A stretch of 32,597 bases of DNA from Streptomyces sp. CNH099 (GTDB lineage Bacteria; Actinomycetota; Actinomycetes; Streptomycetales; Streptomycetaceae). The position numbers were made by a program, and so were the translations under genes. Of this stretch, positions 15,464 to 22,602 are shown piece after piece. The stretch lies in the NCBI GenBank assembly GCA_000514715.1, contig AZWL01000048.1, positions 1 to 32,597 on the forward strand. Reading direction: 5' to 3'. Position 1 is the stretch's first letter, and every line of letters begins with the position of its first letter. The notes beneath the pieces were generated by a model. It was not told where the DNA came from. It saw nothing but the letters and a program-made list of their open reading frames with translations, and did no database searches.

Positions 15464-15982
15464 CCTCAAAGGCAGCACCTCACTGAAACCGCCCTGCCCG
15501 GTGATCTTCAGCTCTACTACGTAGCTCGCCGGTTCATCGCCGTTGTTGGTGACCTCGTACGGCACGTGCATGCCCCCACCATCCGACATGATCACCGGTA
15601 CCTTGATCACCACGCCACCGGAGGAAACCAGCGGCGGCGGATCACCCGGCACCGGCGAGGCTGGCGGCGTATGCGTAGTCTGCGCCGGGGCAGGCATGGA
15701 GGCATCTTTGTCGTGTCTTTCACCGTCGCCGGCAGGCAGGGAGGAGGCAGCGGGACCGCTCTGCTCCGACGTCGGCGGGCTCTGCGCCGGCGAAGCCGAC
15801 GGCGAAGACGCCGCGGTGGGAGCCGACCTGTCGGCCGCCGGTTCCCCGTCGTCTCCGTCACCGGTGGAGCAACCGGCCACTACGACGGCAGCGCCGATCG
15901 CTGCCGCAACGGTCAGCGCGGCGGAACGCTCCGCCAAGTGGCGGCGCGCTCCACGATGGGGGGTGAGGTTGGGGCTGTGCAT
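15464..15982 (-). pseudogene. Secreted lipoprotein, 3' end lost at a rearrangement junction
   Basis: The start is probably ATG 15982 (AGGAG about 10 bases upstream; ATG 15991 is too close to that site). The N-terminus is a lipoprotein signal: basic region, hydrophobic AALTVAAAIGAAVVVAGC with lipobox VAGC. A Ser/Pro/Ala-rich linker follows, then a conserved-looking beta domain (VVIKVPVIMSDGGG, then YEVTNNGDEPASYVVELKITG). The homologous part ends near SEVLPLRT (about 15464-15470). Beyond that the frame merely reads the antisense of the ABC exporter, giving a spurious chimeric tail to 14753. Function unknown. Gene order and the break show that the 3' end was removed. Confidence 0.65.
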
Positions 15983-16086
15983 CAGTTGCATGCTCCTGCG
16001 GTTGTCCCGTAGCAGTGGTTCACTTTGGCTCTTGCGGACTTCATAGCGGCGGCGCCGATCATGGTGGCGGCTGCGGTGCGCGCGGC

Positions 16087-16116
16087 GGTGCGCGCCGCCG
16101 AGTGGCGGCGCGCACC
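16087..16116 (-). terminator. 13-bp perfect GC hairpin downstream of the SapA-like gene
   Basis: GGTGCGCGCCGCC (16087-16099), loop GAGT, then GGCGGCGCGCACC (16104-16116). It begins 29 bases past the stop codon of the minus-strand gene at 16145. There is no T-run, but U-less hairpins of this strength act as terminators in Streptomyces. Confidence 0.6.
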
Positions 16117-16144
16117 TGGTGACTTGTGATCTGGCATCATCCGG

Positions 16145-16690
16145 TCAGTTGCAGGGCGTTGCACCGCGGACGGCGTCGATAATCTTGACGCCGCCGCTCT
16201 TCATGATCGCGGTGGCCTTGGAGCAGAAGAGTTCCGTGTGACTGCCGGTGATGCGCACCGGGCCGGCGTACTGACTGAAGTTGCCCGCATCGGTGTCGCA
16301 GGTCTTGTTCGGGGCGGCGACGTTGTCGCACACCTTCAGCGACATGTACTTCGTCGTACCGAGGTTGTTGTCGAATACGGCGCAGACCCCACTCAAGCCT
16401 CCGCTGGAGCGGTGCTTGTTGTACGCGAACAGAGTCCCGAACCTGCGCTCGTCAGGAAGCCGCTCGGCGTAGACCAGGCTGTAGCCCGATCCACACAGGT
16501 TGGCCATGGCAGACACCGCTCCCGGATCGGCCTCGGCGATGGCCCGGGTCTCAGCGTCCGCGCCCTCGGCCATCAGGGCAGCGACGCCGGGCACCGGCTC
16601 GGCGCTACTGAAAGCACCCGAGGTCAGTACCACAGCGGCCGCAAGGCCCCCGGCTAACGCAGCACGGCTGATCTTCACCTTATTGATCAT
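16145..16690 (-). CDS. Secreted six-cysteine protein, spore-associated protein A (SapA)-like
   Basis: Encodes 181 aa from ATG 16690; GTG 16699 is a close alternative, with AGGAGAGG upstream. MINKVKISRAALAGGLAAAV, then VLTSGAFSSA, is a signal peptide. The mature part has six cysteines in LCGSGY, GVCAVF, KVCDN, KTCDTD, LFCSK and TPCN, which could form three disulfides. The pattern ACGSGY ... YAGPVxxxxxxxC matches Streptomyces SapA-type proteins (here NFSQYAGPVRI). A propeptide-like acidic stretch (MAEGADAETRAIAEADPG) sits between signal and first cysteine and is longer than I expect. The location is extracellular or spore surface. The family assignment is from remembered pattern and is moderate. 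Confidence 0.62.
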   Translation of the reverse strand: MINKVKISRAALAGGLAAAVVLTSGAFSSAEPVPGVAALMAEGADAETRAIAEADPGAVSAMANLCGSGYSLVYAERLPDERRFGTLFAYNKHRSSGGLSGVCAVFDNNLGTTKYMSLKVCDNVAAPNKTCDTDAGNFSQYAGPVRITGSHTELFCSKATAIMKSGGVKIIDAVRGATPCN

Positions 16691-17120
16691 GGCGGTTCGC
16701 ACACCTCTCCTGTTGATCTGTACGCGCCTCAGCCAGGGGAAGGCAGAGATCAACATCCAGACGCAGGCGACCGCCGCCCTACGGCGCCCGCCTGGCCCCC
16801 CAGGCATGGGTACGCGCTCTTGCCGATCGACACTTGCGGGTCGAGACAGCACGCGAAGATCCCGCGCAGGCGCGCGCCGACGAGGACCCCCCTCAACCCC
16901 CCACACACACAACGTGCCCGTATGCGTCCCCGGGCCACTGGCGTAGACCTTAACGTCCTGAGCCTCACCCGCGGTATTGCCTCATGGGGCTACACAACCG
17001 GCAAAAATACAATCTCAGCCAACTTACATAGATGCACAATCTGAGATTTATTTATTCATACCAGATATTAATGGAATCTACCGCAAGTAGAGGTTGCAAC
17101 AGGGAATCTATCTCCTATAA
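16691..17120. other. Gene-free region ending in a low-GC island with a hairpin
   Basis: No gene is supported in these 430 bp. From about 16990 to 17120 the sequence is markedly AT-rich compared with everything around it. AATCTCAG (17011-17018) and CTGAGATT (17041-17048) form an 8-bp stem followed by TTATTTATT, which looks like a canonical rho-independent terminator on the plus strand, an unusual form in this genus. The IS5-type element is inserted immediately to the right. Confidence 0.5.
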
Positions 17121-17148
17121 GACCGTGTCCTATGTGGTGAGGCGGACG
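17121..17148 (+). repeat. Left inverted repeat of the IS5-family element
   Basis: All 28 bp match the reverse complement of 17958-17985. The preceding TAA at 17118-17120 is the target duplication. Confidence 0.88.
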
Positions 17149-17158
17149 TTGACCCGGT

Positions 17159-17976
17159 ATGGGGCGGGGAACGTGGAGCTGGATCGTGCCGGACGGGCTG
17201 TGGGACATCGCGAAGCCGCTGATCCCGGAGCAACGAACACGGCCGCAGGGCGGCGGAACGGCCAACGTCCCTGATGAGACGCTGTTCGCGGCCATCATCT
17301 ACGTGTTGGTCAGCGGCTGCGCCTGGCGGGCGCTGCCGCCCTGCTTCGGCATCTCGAAGTCCACTGCCCACCGGCGGTTCCTCATCTGGTCCAGAGCCGG
17401 CGTCTGGGGCCGTCTGCATGAAGCAGTCCTGCACCGGCTCGACGACGCCGGCCTCATCGACGTCACCCGCGTCGTCCTCGACACCGCCCACGTCAGGGCT
17501 AAAAAGGGGGCGAACACACAGGTCCGAGCCCCGTGGACCGAGGCAAGCCGGGTTCCAAGATGCACATCCTGTCGGACACAAACGGACTGCCCCTCGTCGT
17601 CGGCGTCTCAGCTGGCAACACCCACGACAGCGAAGGGCTGAAGCCCATGGTGGCAGGTCACCACACGAGACACGACCCCGATCGCGGCCGATACTTCAAG
17701 CCCGGGCGCCTGCACGCGGACAAAGCTTATGACCGGCCCGACCTGCGGAAATGGTTACGCGGCAAGCGCATTGGAGTCCGGATCGCCCGCAAAGGCATCG
17801 AGTCCAGCGAACGATTGGGCCGCCGCAGGTGGGTGATCGAACGCACGATGTCGTGGCTGTCCGGCTACCGCAGATTCAGCCCCCGCTACGAACGCCACCC
17901 CCGCAACTACCTGGCCTTCCTCGGTCTCGCCGCAGCCCTCTGCTGCTACAAACGACTCGTCCGCCTCACCACATAG
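17159..17976 (+). CDS. IS5-family DDE transposase made by -1 frameshifting
   Basis: Two overlapping frames together give about 272 aa. The first runs from ATG 17159 and carries WIVPDGLWDIAKPLIPEQ, the IS5 helix-turn region GCAWRALPP, and the first catalytic Asp in VLDTAHVRAKKG. The second frame continues as GEHTGPSPVDRGKPGSKMHI with the second Asp in HADKAYD and the catalytic Glu in WVIERTMSWLSGYRRF, and ends with TAG at 17974-17976 inside the right inverted repeat. The switch occurs at AAAAAGGGGG (17501-17510). Without it the first frame would end at 17641 with an unrelated tail. Family, DDE motif and length are all as expected for a functional enzyme. Confidence 0.86.
17501..17510 (+). other. 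Ribosomal slippery site (-1) of the transposase
   Basis: AAAAAGGGGG: frame 0 reads AAA AAG GGG, and a one-base back-slip puts tRNAs on AAA and GGG again (A_AAG_GGG heptamer). This joins the two halves of the transposase exactly where homologues are continuous (RAKKGGEHTG). Confidence 0.72.
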
Positions 17977-17985
17977 GACACGGTC
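17958..17985 (-). repeat. Right inverted repeat of the IS5-family element
   Basis: Perfect 28-bp complement of 17121-17148; it is followed by TAA (17986-17988), the second copy of the target duplication. It contains the stop codon of the transposase. Confidence 0.88.
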
Positions 17986-18072
17986 TAAGAGGCTTTTGCC
18001 ACTTGCTGTGCTTCGTCGCGTGAGGACCTCTGCACCGCAGAACTGCAGGCCCAGGCATTCCGCAAACTGGAC

Positions 18073-18792
18073 TCACCTGCCGTAGCTGGGACGCGGTCGC
18101 CAGGTGCGGATCTCCAGGTGGGTGATGCGGGCGCTGGGGTGGATGCGGCCGGTTTCGACGAGCCATTGGTGGACGGCTGCGGTGACGTCGCCGCCGGCGG
18201 CGTCTACGCGGCGGGCGATGTCGATGGCGTCGAAGCCGCCGGTGGCTGCGGAGCCGTAGGAGCGTTCTTCGCTGTGGTCGGCGCGTTGGATGACGTCGCG
18301 GCGTACCCCGGGTGAGTCGGCGCGGCTGCCGGAGGTGTGGAGGTATCCGCTTTTCGGCATGCGGATGGTGAAGGCCAGGCGGAGGCGGAGGCGGGCGGCT
18401 TCGGCGATCAGGGGGCGCAGTGGGGCGGAGCCGGAGGCGATGGCTGCTGCGCCGGCGCGGCCGGTGCCGGAGCCTGCGGGGGTGATGAGGACAGCTTTTC
18501 CGCGTACTCGAGCTCGGGCTCCGCTGCGGGTGGTGCGGCGGGTGATGTGGCCGGCGGCCAGGGCGGTGAGTTCGCTGATGTCGGTGATGCCGTCTTCTTG
18601 GACGGCGTGGAGGACGTGGCGCAGGGCGGGGACGAAGGCGGCTCCTTTGCCGCGGGTGTGGAACTGGGAGACCAGGGAGGGGTCGCGGTTCAGGATGCGG
18701 GCGATGTCGCGTTTGGTGTAGTCGGCGGCGGTGAGTTGGTCGGTCAGACGGGCGGCTTCGTTGAGCTGGCGTGGGCGGTGACGCGGCGGCAT
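18073..18792 (-). CDS. Small HTH protein downstream of the polymerase-like gene; terminal-protein (Tpc-like) candidate
   Basis: Encodes 239 aa. Its ATG (18792) overlaps the stop of the upstream polymerase-like gene as TGATG, so translation is coupled. Residues about 20-60 form an HTH (LTAADYTKRDIARILNRDPS, then LVSQF). The middle is Gly/Ala/Arg-rich (TRSGARARVRGKAVLITPAG), and the C-terminal third has AIDIARRVDAAGGDVTAAVH and ITHLEIRTWRPRP. This order (HTH, basic middle, C-terminal domain ending in an IxHxEx segment) parallels Tpg terminal proteins. Its position directly after a Tap-like polymerase copies the SCP1 tac-tpc operon, where Tpc (about 259 aa, from memory) is the DNA-linked primer. 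Sequence similarity to Tpc itself could not be checked. It could instead be a regulator. Confidence 0.45.
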   Translation of the reverse strand: MPPRHRPRQLNEAARLTDQLTAADYTKRDIARILNRDPSLVSQFHTRGKGAAFVPALRHVLHAVQEDGITDISELTALAAGHITRRTTRSGARARVRGKAVLITPAGSGTGRAGAAAIASGSAPLRPLIAEAARLRLRLAFTIRMPKSGYLHTSGSRADSPGVRRDVIQRADHSEERSYGSAATGGFDAIDIARRVDAAGGDVTAAVHQWLVETGRIHPSARITHLEIRTWRPRPSYGR

Positions 18793-20894
18793 CAGGCGCC
18801 GCCGGTCGGTGCAGCGGTGGTGAGGTGGGTGCGGCCGGCGTCGCGGAGGGTGAGCAGGGTGTCTTCGCTGGTGGGTGCGGGGATGGGGCCGCTGAGGTGG
18901 CCTTTGGTGAGGTAGTCGCCGGGCTGGCCGTGGTGGGGCCAGTTCTGGGGTTGGGTGAGGTAGAGGGCGTCCGTGCGGAAGGCGACGACGGTGCCGGGCG
19001 GGGTGTGCAGGGCGCCGGCGTGGGTGTTCTCGTCGCGGTGGCGCTGGGTGAGGAGGGCGGCGCGGGCGGCGGACCAGACGCCGGCGGCCCATTCGGGGTG
19101 GGCGTAGGGGTCGCGGGTGAAGCCGGTGGGGCGCTGCCAGGTGATGGTGTGCTCGTCGAAGCCGATGATTTCGGCGTCGGGGGGGATGTCGCGTTCGAGG
19201 TGGCGGGGGGTGGTGCCGGTGACAGTTCGGGGGCGTTGGGCGAAGGCGCCGATGCCGTACAGGAGGATGGCGCGCACCGCTCGGGCAGCGAGGTGGGCGG
19301 CGGTGCGCTGCTGGGTGTGACCGTGGAGGTCAGCTTGAGCGCTCAGACGGCTCCAGCAGTCTTTGAGTTTTTTGGCCCAGTCGTCGAGGGGTTTGCCGTC
19401 GTCGAAGAGCAGTCCGTCGAGGATTTCGATTTTCCAGGGCTGGAGGGGGTTGGTCAGGGCGGTGTGGATTTCGGGGCCGCCGGCCCAGGTGGTGAAGGTC
19501 TGGCCGGGAGCGGCCGGGTAGTGCCAGTTACGTTCGCCGGCGGCTGGGGCTGGGAGGAGGCCGACGTGGTTCCAGGTGTCGGGGACGGTGGCGCGGATGT
19601 GCCAGTGGCCGCAGCCGAAGAGGGCTTTGGTCTGCTGTTTTTCGCTCCAGGAGGCGAAGGTGGCCGCGGTGATGCGGCGGGGGGTGCCGACGCCGGATTT
19701 CCAGGTGTGTTTGGCGTAGGCGAAGGTGCGGTCGTATTCGACGAGGGCGGGCAGCTGGTCGGGGACGCGGGGTGGGGTGATCAGTTCGGTGCGGCCCTGG
19801 CCGGCGGTGGCGTGCAGCAGGCCGCGCAGTTCCTCGGTGAGAACGGGGTAGCCGTCGGCGTATGCCCCACGGGTGGGGATAGTGCGCGACCACAGGTCGC
19901 GGCCGGTCTGCGAGGGCGAGCCCATGATCACGGCATCGGGCCAGTGGGTGCGCAGCGCCTGCCACAGCAGCACGAAGGCGTCGCGGACGGTGTCGGGGTC
20001 GGCGCCAGCGGCATCGAACCACTCCCCCACCGAGCGGATCTCTACGTGTTGCTCGCCGGTTTCACGGCGGTAGCGGCCGACGGGGTTGCGGGGGTGGACG
20101 AAGTGTCCGGCCATGCGGTCCTTGCCGCGGCCGGTATCAGTCATCCAGCCGGGCGTGGGGGCGTTCAGCCAGGCGGCGACGGCGTCTTTGAGGTAGGGGT
20201 GGCGTTCGGCATCGGTGTGCCAGGGGTCGCCGGCGGTGATGTAGATGCGCTCCACGCCGTCGGGGACGGCGTGGAAGACCTGGGTGAGGATCTCGGCGAC
20301 GGAGGCGGTGGTCAGGGCCAGTTGGTGGGTCTGGTCGCGGTGGACGAGGATGCCGCTGGCCGTATCGAGGAAGGCGGTGGTGCGGGCCTGCTGGGTGAAG
20401 TTCGGCCGCGTCGACGCCAGGTTCGCCGTGTGGGAGAACCAGCGGTCGCCTTCGGCGCCTTCAGGGATCGACGGCAGGGTGCGCTGCTCCTCCCCCGATC
20501 GGATCGGGGCGGCGGCGGGCGGCGGGCCGGCCTCCGGCGGCGCGGGATGAGGGCGGGGTGCTGCCGGTTCGTCGGTGATGGTTTCGGCATCGTCCGGGGT
20601 TTCCGCGGCGCCGGTCGGCCTGTCGTTGCCGGCTGGAGCAGTGGGGGTGGTCGGCTCCGGGGCGGCGGTCAGTGTCTCGGGGGCCAGTGCCGGGGCCAGA
20701 GTGACGATGTCGGCCACGCTCAGTCCTGCCGCGGGGGCGATCCGCTCCGCCTTGGCCTGCTGATGGGACGCGAGCGCGGTGATCTGCTTGTCCCGCTCGG
20801 CCTCGAGTTTCGCCAGCGCCGTCCGGGCCCGTTTGATCTCGTCGCGCATCGCGCGGAGTTCGGTGAGCTTGGTGGTGTAGGTCTTCGCGTCCAT
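18792..20894 (-). CDS. Tap/Tac-like telomere-associated protein with polymerase palm motifs
   Basis: Encodes 700 aa from ATG 20894 (GAGGA 6 bases upstream; GTG 20897 is also in frame), overlapping the preceding stop. Residues 5-50 are a probable coiled coil (RARTALAKLEAERDKQITAL), followed by a Pro/Ala-rich linker to about 130. The C-terminal half parallels Tap block by block. Motif A is EYDRTFAYA (Asp388). A 'HWHIRATVP ... LLPAP ... NWHYPAAPG' block and KIEILDGLLF follow. Motif B-like RAILLYGIGAF contains Tyr546, and motif C-like VVAFRTDALYL contains Asp642. These resemble the DxxSLYP, Kx3NSxYG and DTDS motifs of protein-primed family B polymerases. Purified Tap and SCP1 Tac are known to perform protein-primed synthesis. 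Proposed role: end patching with the downstream HTH protein. Moderate confidence, since no alignment was run. Confidence 0.55.
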   Translation of the reverse strand: MDAKTYTTKLTELRAMRDEIKRARTALAKLEAERDKQITALASHQQAKAERIAPAAGLSVADIVTLAPALAPETLTAAPEPTTPTAPAGNDRPTGAAETPDDAETITDEPAAPRPHPAPPEAGPPPAAAPIRSGEEQRTLPSIPEGAEGDRWFSHTANLASTRPNFTQQARTTAFLDTASGILVHRDQTHQLALTTASVAEILTQVFHAVPDGVERIYITAGDPWHTDAERHPYLKDAVAAWLNAPTPGWMTDTGRGKDRMAGHFVHPRNPVGRYRRETGEQHVEIRSVGEWFDAAGADPDTVRDAFVLLWQALRTHWPDAVIMGSPSQTGRDLWSRTIPTRGAYADGYPVLTEELRGLLHATAGQGRTELITPPRVPDQLPALVEYDRTFAYAKHTWKSGVGTPRRITAATFASWSEKQQTKALFGCGHWHIRATVPDTWNHVGLLPAPAAGERNWHYPAAPGQTFTTWAGGPEIHTALTNPLQPWKIEILDGLLFDDGKPLDDWAKKLKDCWSRLSAQADLHGHTQQRTAAHLAARAVRAILLYGIGAFAQRPRTVTGTTPRHLERDIPPDAEIIGFDEHTITWQRPTGFTRDPYAHPEWAAGVWSAARAALLTQRHRDENTHAGALHTPPGTVVAFRTDALYLTQPQNWPHHGQPGDYLTKGHLSGPIPAPTSEDTLLTLRDAGRTHLTTAAPTGGA

Positions 20895-21502
20895 CACGAA
20901 TCCTCGTCCGTCGTGCGGCGGGTGGTCACGTAGGCGATGGCGCCCCCGGAAGCCGAGGGCAGCCGGGTGCCGAGCAGCAGGTCGGCGAGCTCGCGGTCAC
21001 CGTCTGCCGGTGCGGTGATGCGGATCGCCGGAGCAGCCAGGTCGGTGACATAGCCGGCCAGGGCTGCTTCGGGGAACGCGTGGCGGCCGTGGTCGTTCTT
21101 CGTCCAGGTCTGGAGTCCGGTCAGGACTGCCACGACGTAGCCGGACAGCGTCACCGGCAGCACTCCCCCGGCAGCGACACTGGCCGCGTCACAACGCCAC
21201 CAGCCCCGCAAGGCCCTCAGCAGTTCCTCGGGCGAGAGGTGCGGGGAGAAGCCGATCCAGTCCCGGTCGTCCTCCCGGACACGCTGGGCCACGTCGACCC
21301 GCAGGACAGCTATCTCCTTGACCGGGAGTTGCTCCAGCGGAGCCGGGGTCCGCTGCTGCAGCGCTTGGACCACGTTCAGCGGCACCACCGTGCGCACACC
21401 ACGCTGCGACAAGCCCGGCAGCAGGTCCGCGTGGACCAGCCGGCGGAAGGTAGTGATGGCACAGCCCAGCTCCGCCGCCGCCTGACCCGTCGTCAACAGC
21501 AC
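20894..21502 (-). CDS. Small HTH (MerR/excisionase-type) protein, first gene of the tac-like operon
   Basis: Encodes 202 aa. GTG 21502 is chosen because GAGGTGG lies six bases upstream; the in-frame TTG at 21517 has no such site. Residues 3-45 form a winged-HTH of the MerR/excisionase type (LTTGQAAAELGCAITTFRRL, then VPLNVVQAL). The remainder (DWIGFSPHLSPEELLRALRG, WWRCDAASVAAGGVLPV, HAFPEAALAGYV) is not recognised. It has its own promoter, with a palindrome just downstream of the predicted transcription start, so autorepression is plausible. Its stop overlaps the start of the polymerase-like gene (GTGATG), so it is cotranscribed with that gene and may set the dose of the telomere proteins. 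Confidence 0.6.
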   Translation of the reverse strand: MLLTTGQAAAELGCAITTFRRLVHADLLPGLSQRGVRTVVPLNVVQALQQRTPAPLEQLPVKEIAVLRVDVAQRVREDDRDWIGFSPHLSPEELLRALRGWWRCDAASVAAGGVLPVTLSGYVVAVLTGLQTWTKNDHGRHAFPEAALAGYVTDLAAPAIRITAPADGDRELADLLLGTRLPSASGGAIAYVTTRRTTDEDS

Positions 21503-21523
21503 CCGCCACCACCTCAAGCGTAC

Positions 21524-21535
21524 TCAGATATCTGA
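21524..21535. promoter_or_regulatory. 12-bp palindromic operator
   Basis: TCAGATATCTGA is perfectly symmetric, overlaps a TGATCA palindrome, and lies just downstream of the predicted start of transcription on the minus strand. This is a repressor position. The HTH protein at 20894-21502 is the obvious candidate binder. Confidence 0.5.
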
Positions 21536-21545
21536 TCAGGCATGT

Positions 21546-21573
21546 AGGTTAGCGGATCTGCAGCGTCCGTCAA
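21546..21573 (-). promoter_or_regulatory. Promoter of the HTH / tac-like / tpc-like operon
   Basis: On the minus strand TTGACG (21573-21568) and TAACCT (21551-21546) are spaced by 16 bp, close to the housekeeping consensus. The -35 box overlaps the stop codon of the upstream SANT-HTH gene. The predicted start is at about 21539. Confidence 0.58.
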
Positions 21574-22565
21574 AGGGCTTCGCCGAACGTGGTGCTTCGC
21601 GCCTGGTCGGCAGCCGGCCCCTGGGCCTTGATCTTGACCAGGCGGGTGTTGATGGCGTTTTCATTGCGGCCGAACTCCTCCACCAGGGTCACCAGTCCGG
21701 CACCTTGGGCACTGCGCAGAGCGAGCTGGTCTTCCTCCTCCGGCGTCCAGCGCTTGTGAGAGTTGCGGTGGACCAGACGCTTCTCTTCGAAGGTGTAGGC
21801 CTTGGGCGGCTCGGGTTGCGTTGGCGTGCGCGGCGCGGGCACCAGGTCAGCAGGGCTCGGGGCGAGGTTGAGGCTGTAGAGCTTCCAGCGGATGGACGCC
21901 TCCGTACGGCCGAGCTTCTCGCCGATTTCTCGCGGGCTCTTGCCTGCGCGGTGATGCTCGCGAAGATCGTCGCAGTCCTGCAGGGTCCACTCCCGTCCCG
22001 GACGGGTGGCGGCGACGGGTACGGAAGGAGCGGCGGGGACGGCTGTGCGTCCGAGAGCGGTCGCAGCGGCGAGAAGCCGGCTGACCTCTGTCAGATCACT
22101 GGTATCGAGTTCGCCGGTGAGTTCGCCGTGGATGACGCCGTCGGGCGTGCAGACCATGACGGTGACGTCCATGCGTCCCTCCCCGATGAGGTCGGCGGTG
22201 AGGCGGTATCGACGCTGTGCGTCACCGATCTCCATGCTGACTGTGGGGGTATCGGGGGGCGGGGCGTCGGCATGGGATTGAGCCGCATCGTGTGGGCAGG
22301 GCTGGTAGGCGGCAGACAGCAGCTCGTGGACGTGCCAGGTGGCCAGGAAGGTGCCGCCGTTGTCGAGTCGGTAGATGGTCTGGCTTGCCTCCAGGTCGCA
22401 TGAGGCGTACAGGACCTCAAGTTGCTGGCCGTCGAAGTGGCCGGGATCTCGCCCTGGAGGGGTGGGCGGGAGGGTGAGGGTGCCGCGGCCGGGCTGGTCG
22501 AGGGTGGCAGCGTCCGGGTCTGCGTGCCAGGTGCCGTGTTCGTCGCGGAAGGCGTAGATCAGCAT
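21570..22565 (-). CDS. Protein with two SANT/Myb-like HTH modules
   Basis: Encodes 331 aa from ATG 22565; the ribosome-binding site is weak. The N-terminal part (LIYAFRDEHGTWHADPD, then VLYASCDLEASQTIYRLDNG) is not recognised. It is followed by a beta-rich stretch (RYRLTADLIGEGRMDVTVMV). The C-terminal 140 residues contain two trihelical modules: EWTLQDCDDLREHHRAGKSP, then EIGEKLGRTEASIRWKL, and RWTPEEEDQLALRSAQGAG, then LVEEFGRNENAINTRL. Both have the spaced Trp and the 'GRTxxAI' recognition helix of bacterial SANT-type DNA-binding domains. It lies 37 bp after tpg on the same strand, so a role in telomere binding, element regulation or target recognition is possible. None of this is shown, and the function stays unassigned. 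Confidence 0.6.
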   Translation of the reverse strand: MLIYAFRDEHGTWHADPDAATLDQPGRGTLTLPPTPPGRDPGHFDGQQLEVLYASCDLEASQTIYRLDNGGTFLATWHVHELLSAAYQPCPHDAAQSHADAPPPDTPTVSMEIGDAQRRYRLTADLIGEGRMDVTVMVCTPDGVIHGELTGELDTSDLTEVSRLLAAATALGRTAVPAAPSVPVAATRPGREWTLQDCDDLREHHRAGKSPREIGEKLGRTEASIRWKLYSLNLAPSPADLVPAPRTPTQPEPPKAYTFEEKRLVHRNSHKRWTPEEEDQLALRSAQGAGLVTLVEEFGRNENAINTRLVKIKAQGPAADQARSTTFGEAL

Positions 22566-22602
22566 GGCCGGGTCTTTCGTGTGCAGTGGTGACTTGGGTG
22601 GT

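Larger units (their letters stand above)
17121..17985 (+). mobile_element. IS5-family insertion sequence (IS427-like), apparently intact
   Basis: The element is 865 bp with 28-bp perfect terminal inverted repeats beginning GACCGTGTCCTATG (17121-17148 and 17958-17985). It is flanked by a 3-bp direct repeat TAA (17118-17120 and 17986-17988), a target-site duplication. Size, ends and a -1 frameshifted transposase match the IS427 subgroup of IS5. Perfect ends and a clean duplication suggest recent insertion. Confidence 0.88.

Noticed and set aside
14753..15991. A continuous 412-codon minus-strand frame starting with a lipoprotein signal
   Set aside because: Only the part above about 15464 looks like protein. 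The remainder is the antisense of the ABC exporter, so this is a chimera produced by the junction.
18771..20933. A 720-codon plus-strand frame opposite the polymerase-like gene
   Set aside because: Gly/Val-rich low-complexity product with no motif. The minus-strand product has ordered blocks parallel to Tap and overlapping start/stop codons with its neighbours.
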